Below, piece after piece: positions 43,232 through 51,691 of a stretch of DNA of 64,000 nucleotides (the stretch's first letter is position 1; each line of letters begins with the position of its first letter). The stretch comes from an uncultured Eggerthella sp. (lineage in GTDB: Bacteria > Actinomycetota > Coriobacteriia > Coriobacteriales > Eggerthellaceae). The stretch covers positions 50,613 through 114,612 of the forward strand of contig URBX01000006.1 of assembly GCA_900546175.1 (NCBI GenBank), in the 5' to 3' direction. The notes under the pieces are model-generated. The model made no database searches and was not told where the DNA came from. It saw nothing but the letters and a program-made list of their open reading frames with translations. The translations under genes and the position numbers were made by a program.

Positions 43232-44857
43232 ATGAGTAATTACACATCTAAAGACATCGTTAATGCTATTGCGGTAGCAGCAAAAACTTTGGATGCTCGA
43301 AAAGATGAGATTAACCGTTTGAACGTTTTTCCTGTTCCAGACGGTGATACTGGCACAAATATGTCATTAACTCTTGCAATGGTTGTAGAGAACCTTGCAG
43401 CTCTTCCTGCAAATGCTTCTGGTGCTGAGATTCGACGCGCAATTACTACTGGTGCATTAATGGGCGCTCGTGGTAACTCGGGCGTTATTACTTCCCAGAT
43501 TTTGCGTGGTTTGTGTGAAGGCTATGAGGGCGCTGAAGAATTCAACACTGATTCTATTGGTTTAGCATTCCGTCGTGCGGTTGAAGTTGCTTTTGCGGCA
43601 GTTCGCAAGCCTGTTGAAGGAACCATTCTTACTGTTTTGCGTGACACATCCAATGCAGCAAAACACTGCTACAAAAAGAAGATGGAAACAGAAGAAGCCA
43701 TGCAATATATCGTTTCTGAAGCATATGCTTCTGTTCAGCGAACTCCAGAGTTTCTTCCTGTTCTTAAAGAAAATGGGGTAGTTGATGCAGGCGGTTTTGG
43801 CATTGCAATCTTCTTTGATGCTTTTTCTTCTGCATTGACCGGAAAAGAGACTCTTGGAGAAGAGTTTGCTATTTCTCAAAATGCGGCACCAAAAGTAGAG
43901 ATTGAGCAGATTAATGACTGGGAAGGTTCTCAGTATACGTATTGCAACGAGTTTTTGGTTGAGTCTGACACCTTAGACCCTGAAGAGGCACTCAATTTCT
44001 TAGCAACTATGGGTGATTGTGAGCTTTGTGTAGGTGCAACTCCTAAGTTTAAAGTTCACGTTCATTCCAATACGCCTGATAAAGTTCTTGCTTACTTCTT
44101 GGAGCGCGGTCAGATTTTTGAAGTGTTCATTCACAATATGCGCCTCCAGTCTGAAGATCGTTCCGCAAAACTTGCTGCTGAAAAGCAGGAAGAAGAAAAA
44201 GAATTGGGTATTGTTGCTGTTTGTGTTGGTGAAGGCAACGAGGCAATTCTTAAAAGCTTAGGTGTTGATTACGTTGTTTCGGGTGGTCAAACCATGAATC
44301 CTTCTACGAAGGACTTGCTTGATGCAGTTAACGCTGTTAATGCAAAGAAGGTTCTCATCCTCCCTAACAATAAAAACATTATCATGGCATCTCAGAGCTG
44401 CGTAGAGGTATCTGAAAAGCCATGTGCGGTAGTTCCAACTACTAGTGTTCCTGAAGCATTTGCTGCTTTGTTTGTTCTTAATCCTGAAGCTTCTCTTGAG
44501 CAGAATGTTGAAGAAATGACTGAAGCATTTTCTCAAGTAGAAACTGGTGAAGTTACCCACGCAATTAAAGACGCAAAAGATTCTTCTGGTAATCCAATTC
44601 ATGATGGTGATGTAATTGGTATTGCTAATGGCTCTATTGATGTTGTAACTAAATCTGTTAAAGAAGCAACCTTGAATCTTCTTGAAGTTATGGAAGCAGA
44701 TGAGTATGACACCTTAACCTTGCTTGCTGGTTGCGATATGACCGACGAAGAATTCGACGAAATTGTTTCTGAAATTGAAGAGAAGTACGAAGATCTTGAG
44801 GTGGATCCTCATCGTGGTGAACAACCTTTGTATCCAATCGTACTTTCTCTCGAATAA
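43232..44857 (+). CDS. Fatty acid kinase-like DAK domain protein (FakA/YloV)
   Basis: A 541-aa protein with an N-terminal dihydroxyacetone-kinase-type nucleotide domain (PVPDGDTGTNMSLT, about 27-40; GARGNSGVI) and a C-terminal DegV-like/FakA domain (about 220-541). Family members phosphorylate fatty acids bound to FakB (DegV) proteins, feeding PlsX/PlsY phospholipid synthesis. No FakB is present in the window, but plsX is about 5 kb downstream in the same cluster, which fits the lipid role. The start ATG has CAAGGAGTAAATAAC before it. Confidence 0.88.
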   Translation: MSNYTSKDIVNAIAVAAKTLDARKDEINRLNVFPVPDGDTGTNMSLTLAMVVENLAALPANASGAEIRRAITTGALMGARGNSGVITSQILRGLCEGYEGAEEFNTDSIGLAFRRAVEVAFAAVRKPVEGTILTVLRDTSNAAKHCYKKKMETEEAMQYIVSEAYASVQRTPEFLPVLKENGVVDAGGFGIAIFFDAFSSALTGKETLGEEFAISQNAAPKVEIEQINDWEGSQYTYCNEFLVESDTLDPEEALNFLATMGDCELCVGATPKFKVHVHSNTPDKVLAYFLERGQIFEVFIHNMRLQSEDRSAKLAAEKQEEEKELGIVAVCVGEGNEAILKSLGVDYVVSGGQTMNPSTKDLLDAVNAVNAKKVLILPNNKNIIMASQSCVEVSEKPCAVVPTTSVPEAFAALFVLNPEASLEQNVEEMTEAFSQVETGEVTHAIKDAKDSSGNPIHDGDVIGIANGSIDVVTKSVKEATLNLLEVMEADEYDTLTLLAGCDMTDEEFDEIVSEIEEKYEDLEVDPHRGEQPLYPIVLSLE

Positions 44858-44874
44858 TGTATGCATAAAGGCTT

Positions 44875-47112
44875 ATGACCTCAAAAGCACTACAGAGAAA
44901 ACAGGGAAAGGCGGTCAAAGACCGCCTTTCTGCTACCTTTGCTCTTGACGAATCGTGCATGAAGGTTCCTCAAGTAAGTGCCCTGCGTGCTTCGCTTCTT
45001 GAAGCGCGGGGTATTTATTCCGTACGAGACATTCTCAATACCTTTCCAAGACGGTATCAGGATTTATCAAAGGTGGTAGCAATTGGTCCTGCGATTATTG
45101 GTGATGAATGCACTATTGTAGGCCAGATTTATGAGCTGAAAACCAAGCACCCAAAACCAAAACTCTCAATTATTGAAATAACTTTAGTAGATTCAACGGG
45201 AACGCTTATTGTCACTCTGTTCAATAAGCCATGGCTTTCAAAGAGCCTCTCGTCAGGCATGACGGTGAGTGTTTCGGGAAAAGTAGAATTCAATTATGGT
45301 TTCAAGCGGATGAATAGTCCTCTTATTGAGGTGATTGATTCTTACCAAGATGCTCACGGAAAAGTGCTTTCGTTTTATCCAGGATCAGCAAAACTTTCAG
45401 GGGGAGTGTATTCTCGTATTGTGGAAAACGCTCTTCAAATGGTTTCAGGTTTGTATGATCCTTTGCCAGTATATTTACGCGTGAAATATCGCCTTTGTTC
45501 CCGCTATCAAGCTCTTCGCGGGATTCATACCCCTGACACGCTTGAAGAGGTTTCTCAGGCAAGAAGACGTTTGATATATGAAGAACTTTTCTTTCTTCAG
45601 CTAGGTCTTCTTCTAAAAGAAAAAGAGCGTGCGGAGTCGAGCCCTTCTTTTCAGCAGCCTCTATTGCCCAAAAATCGCCGTATGCTTGAGGAAATAATCC
45701 CTTTCAAGCTCACCAGCGATCAACAAACGGCTGTCGAAGAAATCTTAGAAGGAATGGCCAGTCCATTATCAACAAATCGCCTTTTACTTGGCGATGTTGG
45801 ATCGGGTAAAACACTCGTTTCGCTCTTTGCTCTTTATGCTGCTTGCATAAATGGTTATCAAGCAGCCATGATGGGTCCTACGGAGATCTTGGTAAACCAA
45901 TATGCAGATTCGCTTGGACGGTATCTTTCTCAATTAGATATTACGTGGGCTCTTTTGACTGGCTCAACGCCTGCTAGCGAAAAAGAAAGAATTATCGAAA
46001 GTCTTAAGGAGGGAACGTGCCAGGTAGTATTTGGCACTCATGCGCTTCTTGAGCCTGGTGTTTCGTTTAAATCGGTATCGTTTTTATGTATTGACGAGCA
46101 GCAACGCTTTGGTGTTGAGCAGCGAAAGGCGCTTATGAATAAGGCTCCTGGTGCTGATATCCTTTCCCTTACGGCAACTCCTATTCCTCGTTCCCTTGCT
46201 TTAGCATTGTATGGCGATACACGTATTTGCTACTTGAGATCTGCTCCTGCACAAAGAGGTAAACGCACCACTAAAGTGTGTCATTTTTCTGAACAGAGCA
46301 TAGCGTATGACGCTGCCCTTGATGCGATTGAAAGGGGAGAGCAGGTATATGTTGTTTGCCCTTTAATTGGTATTAGCACGCAAAAACTTGATTCGCTTAC
46401 GGTTCGTTATAGTGAAAGCGAATCTGACGCTTCGTCGTTTGAAGAATCTCGTCAAGATAATAGTGAAACAGAAATTGAATATGCTGCTATCGAGCTTGGA
46501 TTAGAAAATGAGACGCTTCAACCTGAAATTTCATCTGCTATAAAGCATGCCGAAATGCTTCAAAATACAATTTTTTCTCAGGCCCGAGTAGGGCTTCTTC
46601 ATGGAAAACTATCTCATGAAGAAAAAGAAGCAATCATGAGGGAATTTCGAGAAGGGGAAATTGATGTTCTTGTTTCTACTACGGTGGTAGAAGTAGGTGT
46701 TGATGTTCCTAATGCTACCGTGATGATTGTGGAAGATGCTGACCGGTTTGGTTTAGCTCAGCTTCATCAATTGAGAGGTCGTGTTGGTCGTGGCGCGAAA
46801 GATGCGTCCGTATTTTTAGTATCACGTTCCTCGAACACGCAAGCTTTAGAGCGCTTAGGAATTATGGAAAAAACTGAAGATGGTTTTCAAGTTTCAGAGT
46901 ATGACTTAGCACAGCGAAGAGAAGGCGACATTTTTGGCCTAGATCAGCATGGTGCAAGCAAATTGAAGCTTGTTAATGTTATTCGCGACAAAGCAATTAT
47001 TGAAGCTGCAAGAAAAGATGCAGAAGATATTCTTTATAATCAGACGATATCTGAAGAAGAGTATCGAATTCTCAGGTATGAATTAGAGTTGTTCATGAAG
47101 GAAAAAAGATAA
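44875..47112 (+). CDS. recG: ATP-dependent DNA helicase RecG
   Basis: Branch-migration helicase (745 aa from the first start) that remodels stalled replication forks. Wedge/OB domain at about 80-200, Walker A GDVGSGKT at 306-313, DEQQ box (DEQQRFGVEQ), motif VI (LRGRVGRG). A 50-60 residue acidic/serine-rich insertion lies in the second RecA-like domain (around 500-555). Start is uncertain: the ATG at 44875 has AAAGG close by, but a 10-bp perfect hairpin falls in codons 11-19, and the ATG at 44959 is where most RecGs begin (VSALRASLLEARGI). It overlaps rsmD (TAATG). Confidence 0.93.
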   Translation: MTSKALQRKQGKAVKDRLSATFALDESCMKVPQVSALRASLLEARGIYSVRDILNTFPRRYQDLSKVVAIGPAIIGDECTIVGQIYELKTKHPKPKLSIIEITLVDSTGTLIVTLFNKPWLSKSLSSGMTVSVSGKVEFNYGFKRMNSPLIEVIDSYQDAHGKVLSFYPGSAKLSGGVYSRIVENALQMVSGLYDPLPVYLRVKYRLCSRYQALRGIHTPDTLEEVSQARRRLIYEELFFLQLGLLLKEKERAESSPSFQQPLLPKNRRMLEEIIPFKLTSDQQTAVEEILEGMASPLSTNRLLLGDVGSGKTLVSLFALYAACINGYQAAMMGPTEILVNQYADSLGRYLSQLDITWALLTGSTPASEKERIIESLKEGTCQVVFGTHALLEPGVSFKSVSFLCIDEQQRFGVEQRKALMNKAPGADILSLTATPIPRSLALALYGDTRICYLRSAPAQRGKRTTKVCHFSEQSIAYDAALDAIERGEQVYVVCPLIGISTQKLDSLTVRYSESESDASSFEESRQDNSETEIEYAAIELGLENETLQPEISSAIKHAEMLQNTIFSQARVGLLHGKLSHEEKEAIMREFREGEIDVLVSTTVVEVGVDVPNATVMIVEDADRFGLAQLHQLRGRVGRGAKDASVFLVSRSSNTQALERLGIMEKTEDGFQVSEYDLAQRREGDIFGLDQHGASKLKLVNVIRDKAIIEAARKDAEDILYNQTISEEEYRILRYELELFMKEKR

Positions 47113-47687
47113 TGCGGGTAATCTCCGGTGAATATAGAGGTCGTCAATTAAAGGCTTTAAAGGGCAACAATACCCGTCCTACCACTGACAGGGTTAAAGA
47201 GTCGTTGATGTCAAGTATTGTCAGCGCTCTTGATAGCTTTGAAGGGCTTGTTGTTTTAGATGCGTTTGCTGGTTCGGGTGCATTAGGTATTGAAGCGTTG
47301 AGTAGAGGCGCTTCTTTTGTCGTGTTTTGCGAAATAAACCGAGAGGCCCAAAAAGTAATTACCGACAATCTTTCACTGGTGAAGGCTCAAAAAAGTACCT
47401 ATAAAGTACAAAAAGAAAATGTTTTGTCGCTTCCTTTCGGCATTCTTGATAGAACGTATGATTTAGTTTTTCTTGATCCCCCCTATGCGCTTGACGCAAA
47501 AGAGGTAGTTTCATTCATAAAGGCTATAGATAAAGAAGGATGTTTGTCTGAAACTGTTCTAATATGTTATGAACACGCAAAAAAGGATATGAAGGTAGTA
47601 TCACAAGTGTTAGAGGAAGAGGAATCCTTTGTCTTTTCTCAAAAAAAATATGGAGATACTGCAATAACTATGATTAGGAAGGCTTAA
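47112..47687 (+). CDS. rsmD: 16S rRNA (guanine966-N2)-methyltransferase
   Basis: A 191-aa SAM-dependent methyltransferase for 16S rRNA. The N-terminal MRVISGEYRGR and RPTTDRVKESL, the SAM motif DAFAGSGALGIEALSRG and the catalytic DPPY (122-125) are diagnostic of RsmD. It overlaps recG by one base and is followed after 2 bp by coaD, the standard rsmD-coaD pair. Confidence 0.95.
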   Translation: MRVISGEYRGRQLKALKGNNTRPTTDRVKESLMSSIVSALDSFEGLVVLDAFAGSGALGIEALSRGASFVVFCEINREAQKVITDNLSLVKAQKSTYKVQKENVLSLPFGILDRTYDLVFLDPPYALDAKEVVSFIKAIDKEGCLSETVLICYEHAKKDMKVVSQVLEEEESFVFSQKKYGDTAITMIRKA

Positions 47688-47689
47688 TA

Positions 47690-48184
47690 ATGAAGCGTGC
47701 CGTTGTTCCTGGTACTTTTGATCCTATTACATTGGGACATGTTGACGTAATTGTTCGCGCATCTCAAATTTTTGATGAAGTTGTTGTAGCAGTAGCTGAA
47801 TCAAAGAAAAAAGGTCCAATTTTCTCTGCTGACCGACGTGTTGAATTGGCAAGAGAATCACTTAAAGAGTATAAAAATGTTCGTGTTATTACCTTTAGTG
47901 GTCTGCTTGTTGATTTAGTTCGTGAACTTGATGCGCAGGTAGTAGTAAAAGGTCTTCGTGCAATCACTGACTTTGAATATGAGTTCCAAATGACTGCCTT
48001 GAATTATGAGCTCAATCAAGATCTTGAGACTTTGTTTATTATGTCTCCTCCAAAATATATGTATCTTTCTTCCTCAATCATTCGCGAGCTAGCGTCTATG
48101 GGTGGTGAAATACAAGACTTTGTTACCCCAGCAGTAGAGCAAGCGCTGAAAGAGTATTTTGCTCATGCATACATTGAGAGCTAG
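47690..48184 (+). CDS. coaD: Phosphopantetheine adenylyltransferase
   Basis: Penultimate step of CoA synthesis (164 aa): adenylyl transfer to 4'-phosphopantetheine. The nucleotidyltransferase motif TLGH is at 14-17, with PGTFDP before it, and the second motif (I)SSSIIRE is near 127-133. With coaE at 21893 the last two CoA steps are both in the window. A small GAAAAGC-CCT-GCTTTTTC hairpin about 20 bp downstream may be a weak terminator. Confidence 0.96.
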   Translation: MKRAVVPGTFDPITLGHVDVIVRASQIFDEVVVAVAESKKKGPIFSADRRVELARESLKEYKNVRVITFSGLLVDLVRELDAQVVVKGLRAITDFEYEFQMTALNYELNQDLETLFIMSPPKYMYLSSSIIRELASMGGEIQDFVTPAVEQALKEYFAHAYIES

Positions 48185-48352
48185 GGATATTAAAAGGATT
48201 TCTAGGAAAAGCCCTGCTTTTTCTTTAAAACTCAAAAAACCAGCTAAAATTGCAGAGATTATCATTTTATAGCGTTCATGCTAAAGATTTGATAAACTAA
48301 AAAAGTTATTTAGCTATTTGTACTTTGAGTACAGGCTTTTGGAAGGAAAAAA

Positions 48353-48826
48353 ATGGACGAACAGGGAATGCTTGCTCTTATCGATGAGCTTTCTGCTTAT
48401 ATCGAGGATGCTAAACCACCTTTTGCTAAAAATAACTTGAAGCAAATCGATCCAAATATCTGCTTTGAGATTTTGGATGAAATGCGTGCATCTTATCCTC
48501 AGGAAATTGCACAAGCACGCCAGATTATTCGCGAACGTCAGGCTTTACTTGATGAAGCTGAGGCACAAGCTAGCCGCTTGATCGAAGATGCTCGTAGCCA
48601 GGCTATTACTATCGCATCTGAGCAGGAAATTGTTCGTATTTCTCAGTCTCAGGCTGAATCCATCATGGCTGAAGCACGAGAAATGGAACGTCAGACTCGT
48701 GCCGGTGCAGAAGATTATGCTGATGAAGTATTTAATCATCTCGAGCAGAGCCTTGATACTGCCCTTAATAGTATTAAGCGTTGTCGTGATCGCTTAAGCG
48801 CTAACTCCATCAATATGGGTCGCTAA
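48353..48826 (+). CDS. SepIVA-like coiled-coil protein
   Basis: A 157-aa, mostly helical protein with a long Glu/Ala/Gln-rich coiled coil (about 48-145) of the DivIVA/ATP-synthase-b type. In mycobacteria the gene next to the DUF177 gene and rnc encodes SepIVA, a DivIVA-like division factor. Here the order coiled-coil gene, DUF177, rpmF, plsX, rnc, smc, ftsY matches that neighbourhood, so I infer the same family. It overlaps the DUF177 gene by one base (TAATG). Sequence similarity alone is weak evidence for coiled coils. Confidence 0.7.
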   Translation: MDEQGMLALIDELSAYIEDAKPPFAKNNLKQIDPNICFEILDEMRASYPQEIAQARQIIRERQALLDEAEAQASRLIEDARSQAITIASEQEIVRISQSQAESIMAEAREMERQTRAGAEDYADEVFNHLEQSLDTALNSIKRCRDRLSANSINMGR

Positions 48827-49365
48827 TGGCTGATTGCATTATTGAAGTATCTGATAAGCTCTTCGCCACTGCGGAGAGTTTGTCTTTTAAAGGCACCTGT
48901 GAAATTGATTGTATTTCCCAGGGCGCTACGCGTTATGTCTTCTCTGAGCCTTTAACCTACGACGTATGTGTTACGAATACTGGTGGAGCATTATTGGTTT
49001 CGGGAACAGTGTTTGGCGTTGCAAAAACTCAGTGTGGTCGTTGTTTGGAAGATACTGAGTTTGAAATTGAGGGAGAGGTTGAGGATTATTTCCTTCTTCC
49101 TGGAGCAGATACTGAATTCACAAAAGAGGAAGAAGACGAGTACGAGGTATTGAGTGAGGATAAGACAATTGACCTCAAATCCTTACTTATTGCAGCATTG
49201 TCTCTGGAGTTTCCTTACGTTCCTCTCTGCAGTGATGATTGTAAGGGCTTATGCCCTCAGTGCGGCGCAAATTTAAACACAGAAGCATGCCTTTGCGATG
49301 AAAACGATGATATTGACGAGATGAATCCATTTGCCGTATTAAAGAATTACAAATTTAGCGAATAG
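48826..49365 (+). CDS. DUF177 protein (YceD family)
   Basis: A 179-aa member of the DUF177/YceD family, nearly always encoded upstream of rpmF. CxRC (CGRCLED) and a C-terminal CPQCGANLN-type zinc-binding segment are seen. Relatives have been linked to 23S rRNA accumulation and ribosome assembly. It overlaps the SepIVA-like gene; rpmF starts about 107 bp downstream. Confidence 0.9.
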   Translation: MADCIIEVSDKLFATAESLSFKGTCEIDCISQGATRYVFSEPLTYDVCVTNTGGALLVSGTVFGVAKTQCGRCLEDTEFEIEGEVEDYFLLPGADTEFTKEEEDEYEVLSEDKTIDLKSLLIAALSLEFPYVPLCSDDCKGLCPQCGANLNTEACLCDENDDIDEMNPFAVLKNYKFSE

Positions 49366-49471
49366 TTCGTTTTTTTACTTGTATATTGCTCGCGGTTTTG
49401 GTAGAGTATCTCTTTGCGTAATTGGTTATCTATCAGGTAAACGCACTTGTGTAATAGAAGGAGAAACAAAA

Positions 49472-49651
49472 ATGGCAGTACCTAAGCGTAAGACTGGTCG
49501 TGCTCGTACTCACGCACGTCGTAGTGAAAATGATAAGATTGCAGCACCTTCTCGTTCCCTTTGCCCACAGTGTGGCGAGGTAAAACTTCCTCATCGTGTA
49601 TGCCCATCTTGTGGTACCTATGGTGATCGCGAAGTAATTCAGACTGCATAG
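49472..49651 (+). CDS. rpmF: 50S ribosomal protein L32
   Basis: A 59-aa ribosomal protein starting MAVPKRKTGRARTHARR, with the zinc knuckles C31/C34 and C44/C47. The ATG at 49472 follows AGAAGGAG; the frame is open upstream but without family similarity. A strong terminator follows, so plsX uses its own promoter. Confidence 0.96.
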   Translation: MAVPKRKTGRARTHARRSENDKIAAPSRSLCPQCGEVKLPHRVCPSCGTYGDREVIQTA

Positions 49652-49673
49652 TTTCTCTCAGTACTGAGTTTTG

Positions 49674-49707
49674 AATCCCTCTGCCTTTGGCAGGGGGATT
49701 TTTTTAT
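49674..49707 (+). terminator. Intrinsic terminator after rpmF
   Basis: AATCCCTCTGCC (49674-49685) pairs with GGCAGGGGGATT (49689-49700), with one G-T pair, and a T-tract follows. Confidence 0.85.
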
Positions 49708-49751
49708 GCAGTTTCAGCGAAACAATAGCTTATGAGGAGTTTTGGCATTTT

Positions 49752-49773
49752 ATCTGACTCTATAATGTCAGAT
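49752..49773 (+). promoter_or_regulatory. plsX promoter with an operator-like palindrome
   Basis: TATAAT (-10) at 49761-49766 lies inside the perfect inverted repeat ATCTGAC-N8-GTCAGAT (49752-49758, 49767-49773). ATTTT/AAAAT extends it on both sides apart from a GG insertion. This looks like a repressor site over the promoter. It does not match the FapR consensus that I know. Confidence 0.55.
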
Positions 49774-49796
49774 GGAAAATTAGAAAGGAGATGCTC

Positions 49797-50801
49797 ATGG
49801 CAGAGCATGTGGTTATTGCAGTTGATGCCGCAGGTGGAGACAATGGTCCTGCACCAGTTTTGGAAGGCATTGAACAAGCCCTTCAGGAGGATAAAGATAT
49901 TGAAATAATTGTTGTGGGTCCTGCTGAAGTTGTTGAGCCATTTTGTAGAGAACATGAGCGTTGTATTCCTCAGCCTGCATCTGAGATTATTGGAATGGAT
50001 GAACATCCTGCTCAGGCGGTTCGCAAAAAGAAAGATTCAAGTATTGTAGTGGGCTGTCGAATGGTAAAGGAAGGACGCGCGCAGGGATTCTTTTCTCCGG
50101 GATCTACTGGTGCTTGTCTAGCTGCTGCAACGCTGGTTGTGGGTCGTATTAAGGGTGTTTCGCGTCCTGCTATGTGCACGGTTATTCCTTCTCCTGTAAA
50201 GCCGGTTGTTATGTGCGATGTGGGGGCAAATGCAGACTGTAAGCCTGAGTATTTACTGCAGTTCGGGCAAATGGCATCTTCCTATATGGAGAAAGTAATA
50301 GGTGTCAAAAATCCAAAAGTTGCTCTCCTTAATATTGGTTCAGAAGAAGCCAAAGGATCTCAATTTGCTCAGGATTCCTTCGCTCTTCTTAAAGAAAACT
50401 TACCAAACTTTATTGGTAACGCAGAAGGTTGCGATGTGCTATGGGGCGAACCAGATGTATACGTAACCGATGGCTTTACGGGAAACGTCTGCATTAAGAC
50501 TATCGAAGGTGTTTCTGATTGCCTCTTTTCTGAGCTTAAAAAAATCATGACAAAAAGTATGGTTAATAAGCTTGGAGCCCTTACGTTGAAGGGTGGTTTG
50601 AAAGAGCTGAAGGAAACTATTTCTCCTGACAACTATGGTGGTGCGCCAATTCTTGGTGTAAAAGGCGCTTGTCTGGTAGGCCACGGTTCCTCAAATGCTA
50701 AAGCGGTAAAAAATGGAATTCACACTACCGCAAAGACAATTCGTCTGGATGTTTCTGGAATTATTGCTAATACCGTAAAACAAGAGCAAAAGAGCGAATA
50801 G
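49797..50801 (+). CDS. plsX: Phosphate acyltransferase PlsX
   Basis: Converts acyl-ACP to acyl-phosphate at the start of phospholipid synthesis (334 aa). The N-terminal IAVDAAGGDNGP and the segment VGANADCKPEYL are typical. The ATG at 49797 is used because GAAAGGAG ends 6 bases upstream; an ATG at 49791 abuts it. plsY and the fab genes that often follow are not in the window; rnc follows instead. Confidence 0.95.
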   Translation: MAEHVVIAVDAAGGDNGPAPVLEGIEQALQEDKDIEIIVVGPAEVVEPFCREHERCIPQPASEIIGMDEHPAQAVRKKKDSSIVVGCRMVKEGRAQGFFSPGSTGACLAAATLVVGRIKGVSRPAMCTVIPSPVKPVVMCDVGANADCKPEYLLQFGQMASSYMEKVIGVKNPKVALLNIGSEEAKGSQFAQDSFALLKENLPNFIGNAEGCDVLWGEPDVYVTDGFTGNVCIKTIEGVSDCLFSELKKIMTKSMVNKLGALTLKGGLKELKETISPDNYGGAPILGVKGACLVGHGSSNAKAVKNGIHTTAKTIRLDVSGIIANTVKQEQKSE

Positions 50802-50866
50802 AATAAGGTATTCTTACCTGGTTATACTTTTATAGTTTGAAAAATCAAGAGTACTAAAGGAACGTA

Positions 50867-51685
50867 TTGAGGTCAGTTCAAGAACATAGTGAACGAATAA
50901 GTAAGACAGAGGAAATCCTGGGGTATACCTTTAAGGATAAGAGCATTTTACTTTGCGCGCTTACTCATCCTTCTGCAGCTGAAGGAAGGTCAATAACTGA
51001 TTCGTATGAACGCTTAGAGTTCTTAGGTGACTCGGTGTTGGGTTCAATTGTTGCTGACCGTGCTTTCCATACGTATACCAATCTTAATGAAGGCGGGTTA
51101 ACCCGTATCAAAGTTTCACTCGTTTCAGGTGCTTCGTTGTCGCGTGTTGCGGAGGGTCTTGGTCTTGCCGATGTAATAATTTTTGGCTCTTCTGAAGCGG
51201 GAACAGGAAGACGAGGACTTCATTCTGCATTAGAAAATGTTTATGAAGCGTTAGTGGCGGCACTCTATCTTGATGGCGGTATTGAGCCAGCTCGTGATTT
51301 TATTGAGCGTACACTTATCGTTAATATGAGCATTGATATGGCTAAAGAGCCTGAAAATCCAAAAAGCGTGTTGCAAGAACGCCTTCAGGAGGATGGTATT
51401 ACGCCAACATACCGTCTTGTTGAGACACAGGGACCTCCTCATGACCGCACTTTTGTTACCCAGGTTTTTGTTGGGGTAAATTCCATTGCAAAGGGTGTTG
51501 GTCGTACTAAAAAAGAATCTGAAAGCAATGCTGCCGAATCAGCTTTGAAAGCATTAGGTTCATTTTTTGACGGAAAAGATTCTACTGACAGAAAACTTAA
51601 AGCAGAAACTCGCGCTGCTGTAAAAGCAGCAAAAGCGGAAGAAAAAGCACGGCGTGCAGCTGAGCGAAAAAAGAAGAAAAGGTAG
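50867..51685 (+). CDS. rnc: Ribonuclease III
   Basis: Double-strand-specific endoribonuclease (272 aa). The catalytic signature ERLEFLGDS is at 46-54, the second acidic cluster ENVYEALVAALY near 125-136, and a C-terminal dsRNA-binding domain covers about 163-232. A Lys/Ala-rich basic tail (about 245-272) extends beyond the family norm. The start is TTG at 50867 with AAAGGAA upstream. It precedes smc by 6 bp, the usual rnc-smc-ftsY order. Confidence 0.95.
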   Translation: MRSVQEHSERISKTEEILGYTFKDKSILLCALTHPSAAEGRSITDSYERLEFLGDSVLGSIVADRAFHTYTNLNEGGLTRIKVSLVSGASLSRVAEGLGLADVIIFGSSEAGTGRRGLHSALENVYEALVAALYLDGGIEPARDFIERTLIVNMSIDMAKEPENPKSVLQERLQEDGITPTYRLVETQGPPHDRTFVTQVFVGVNSIAKGVGRTKKESESNAAESALKALGSFFDGKDSTDRKLKAETRAAVKAAKAEEKARRAAERKKKKR

Positions 51686-51691
51686 GATCAG

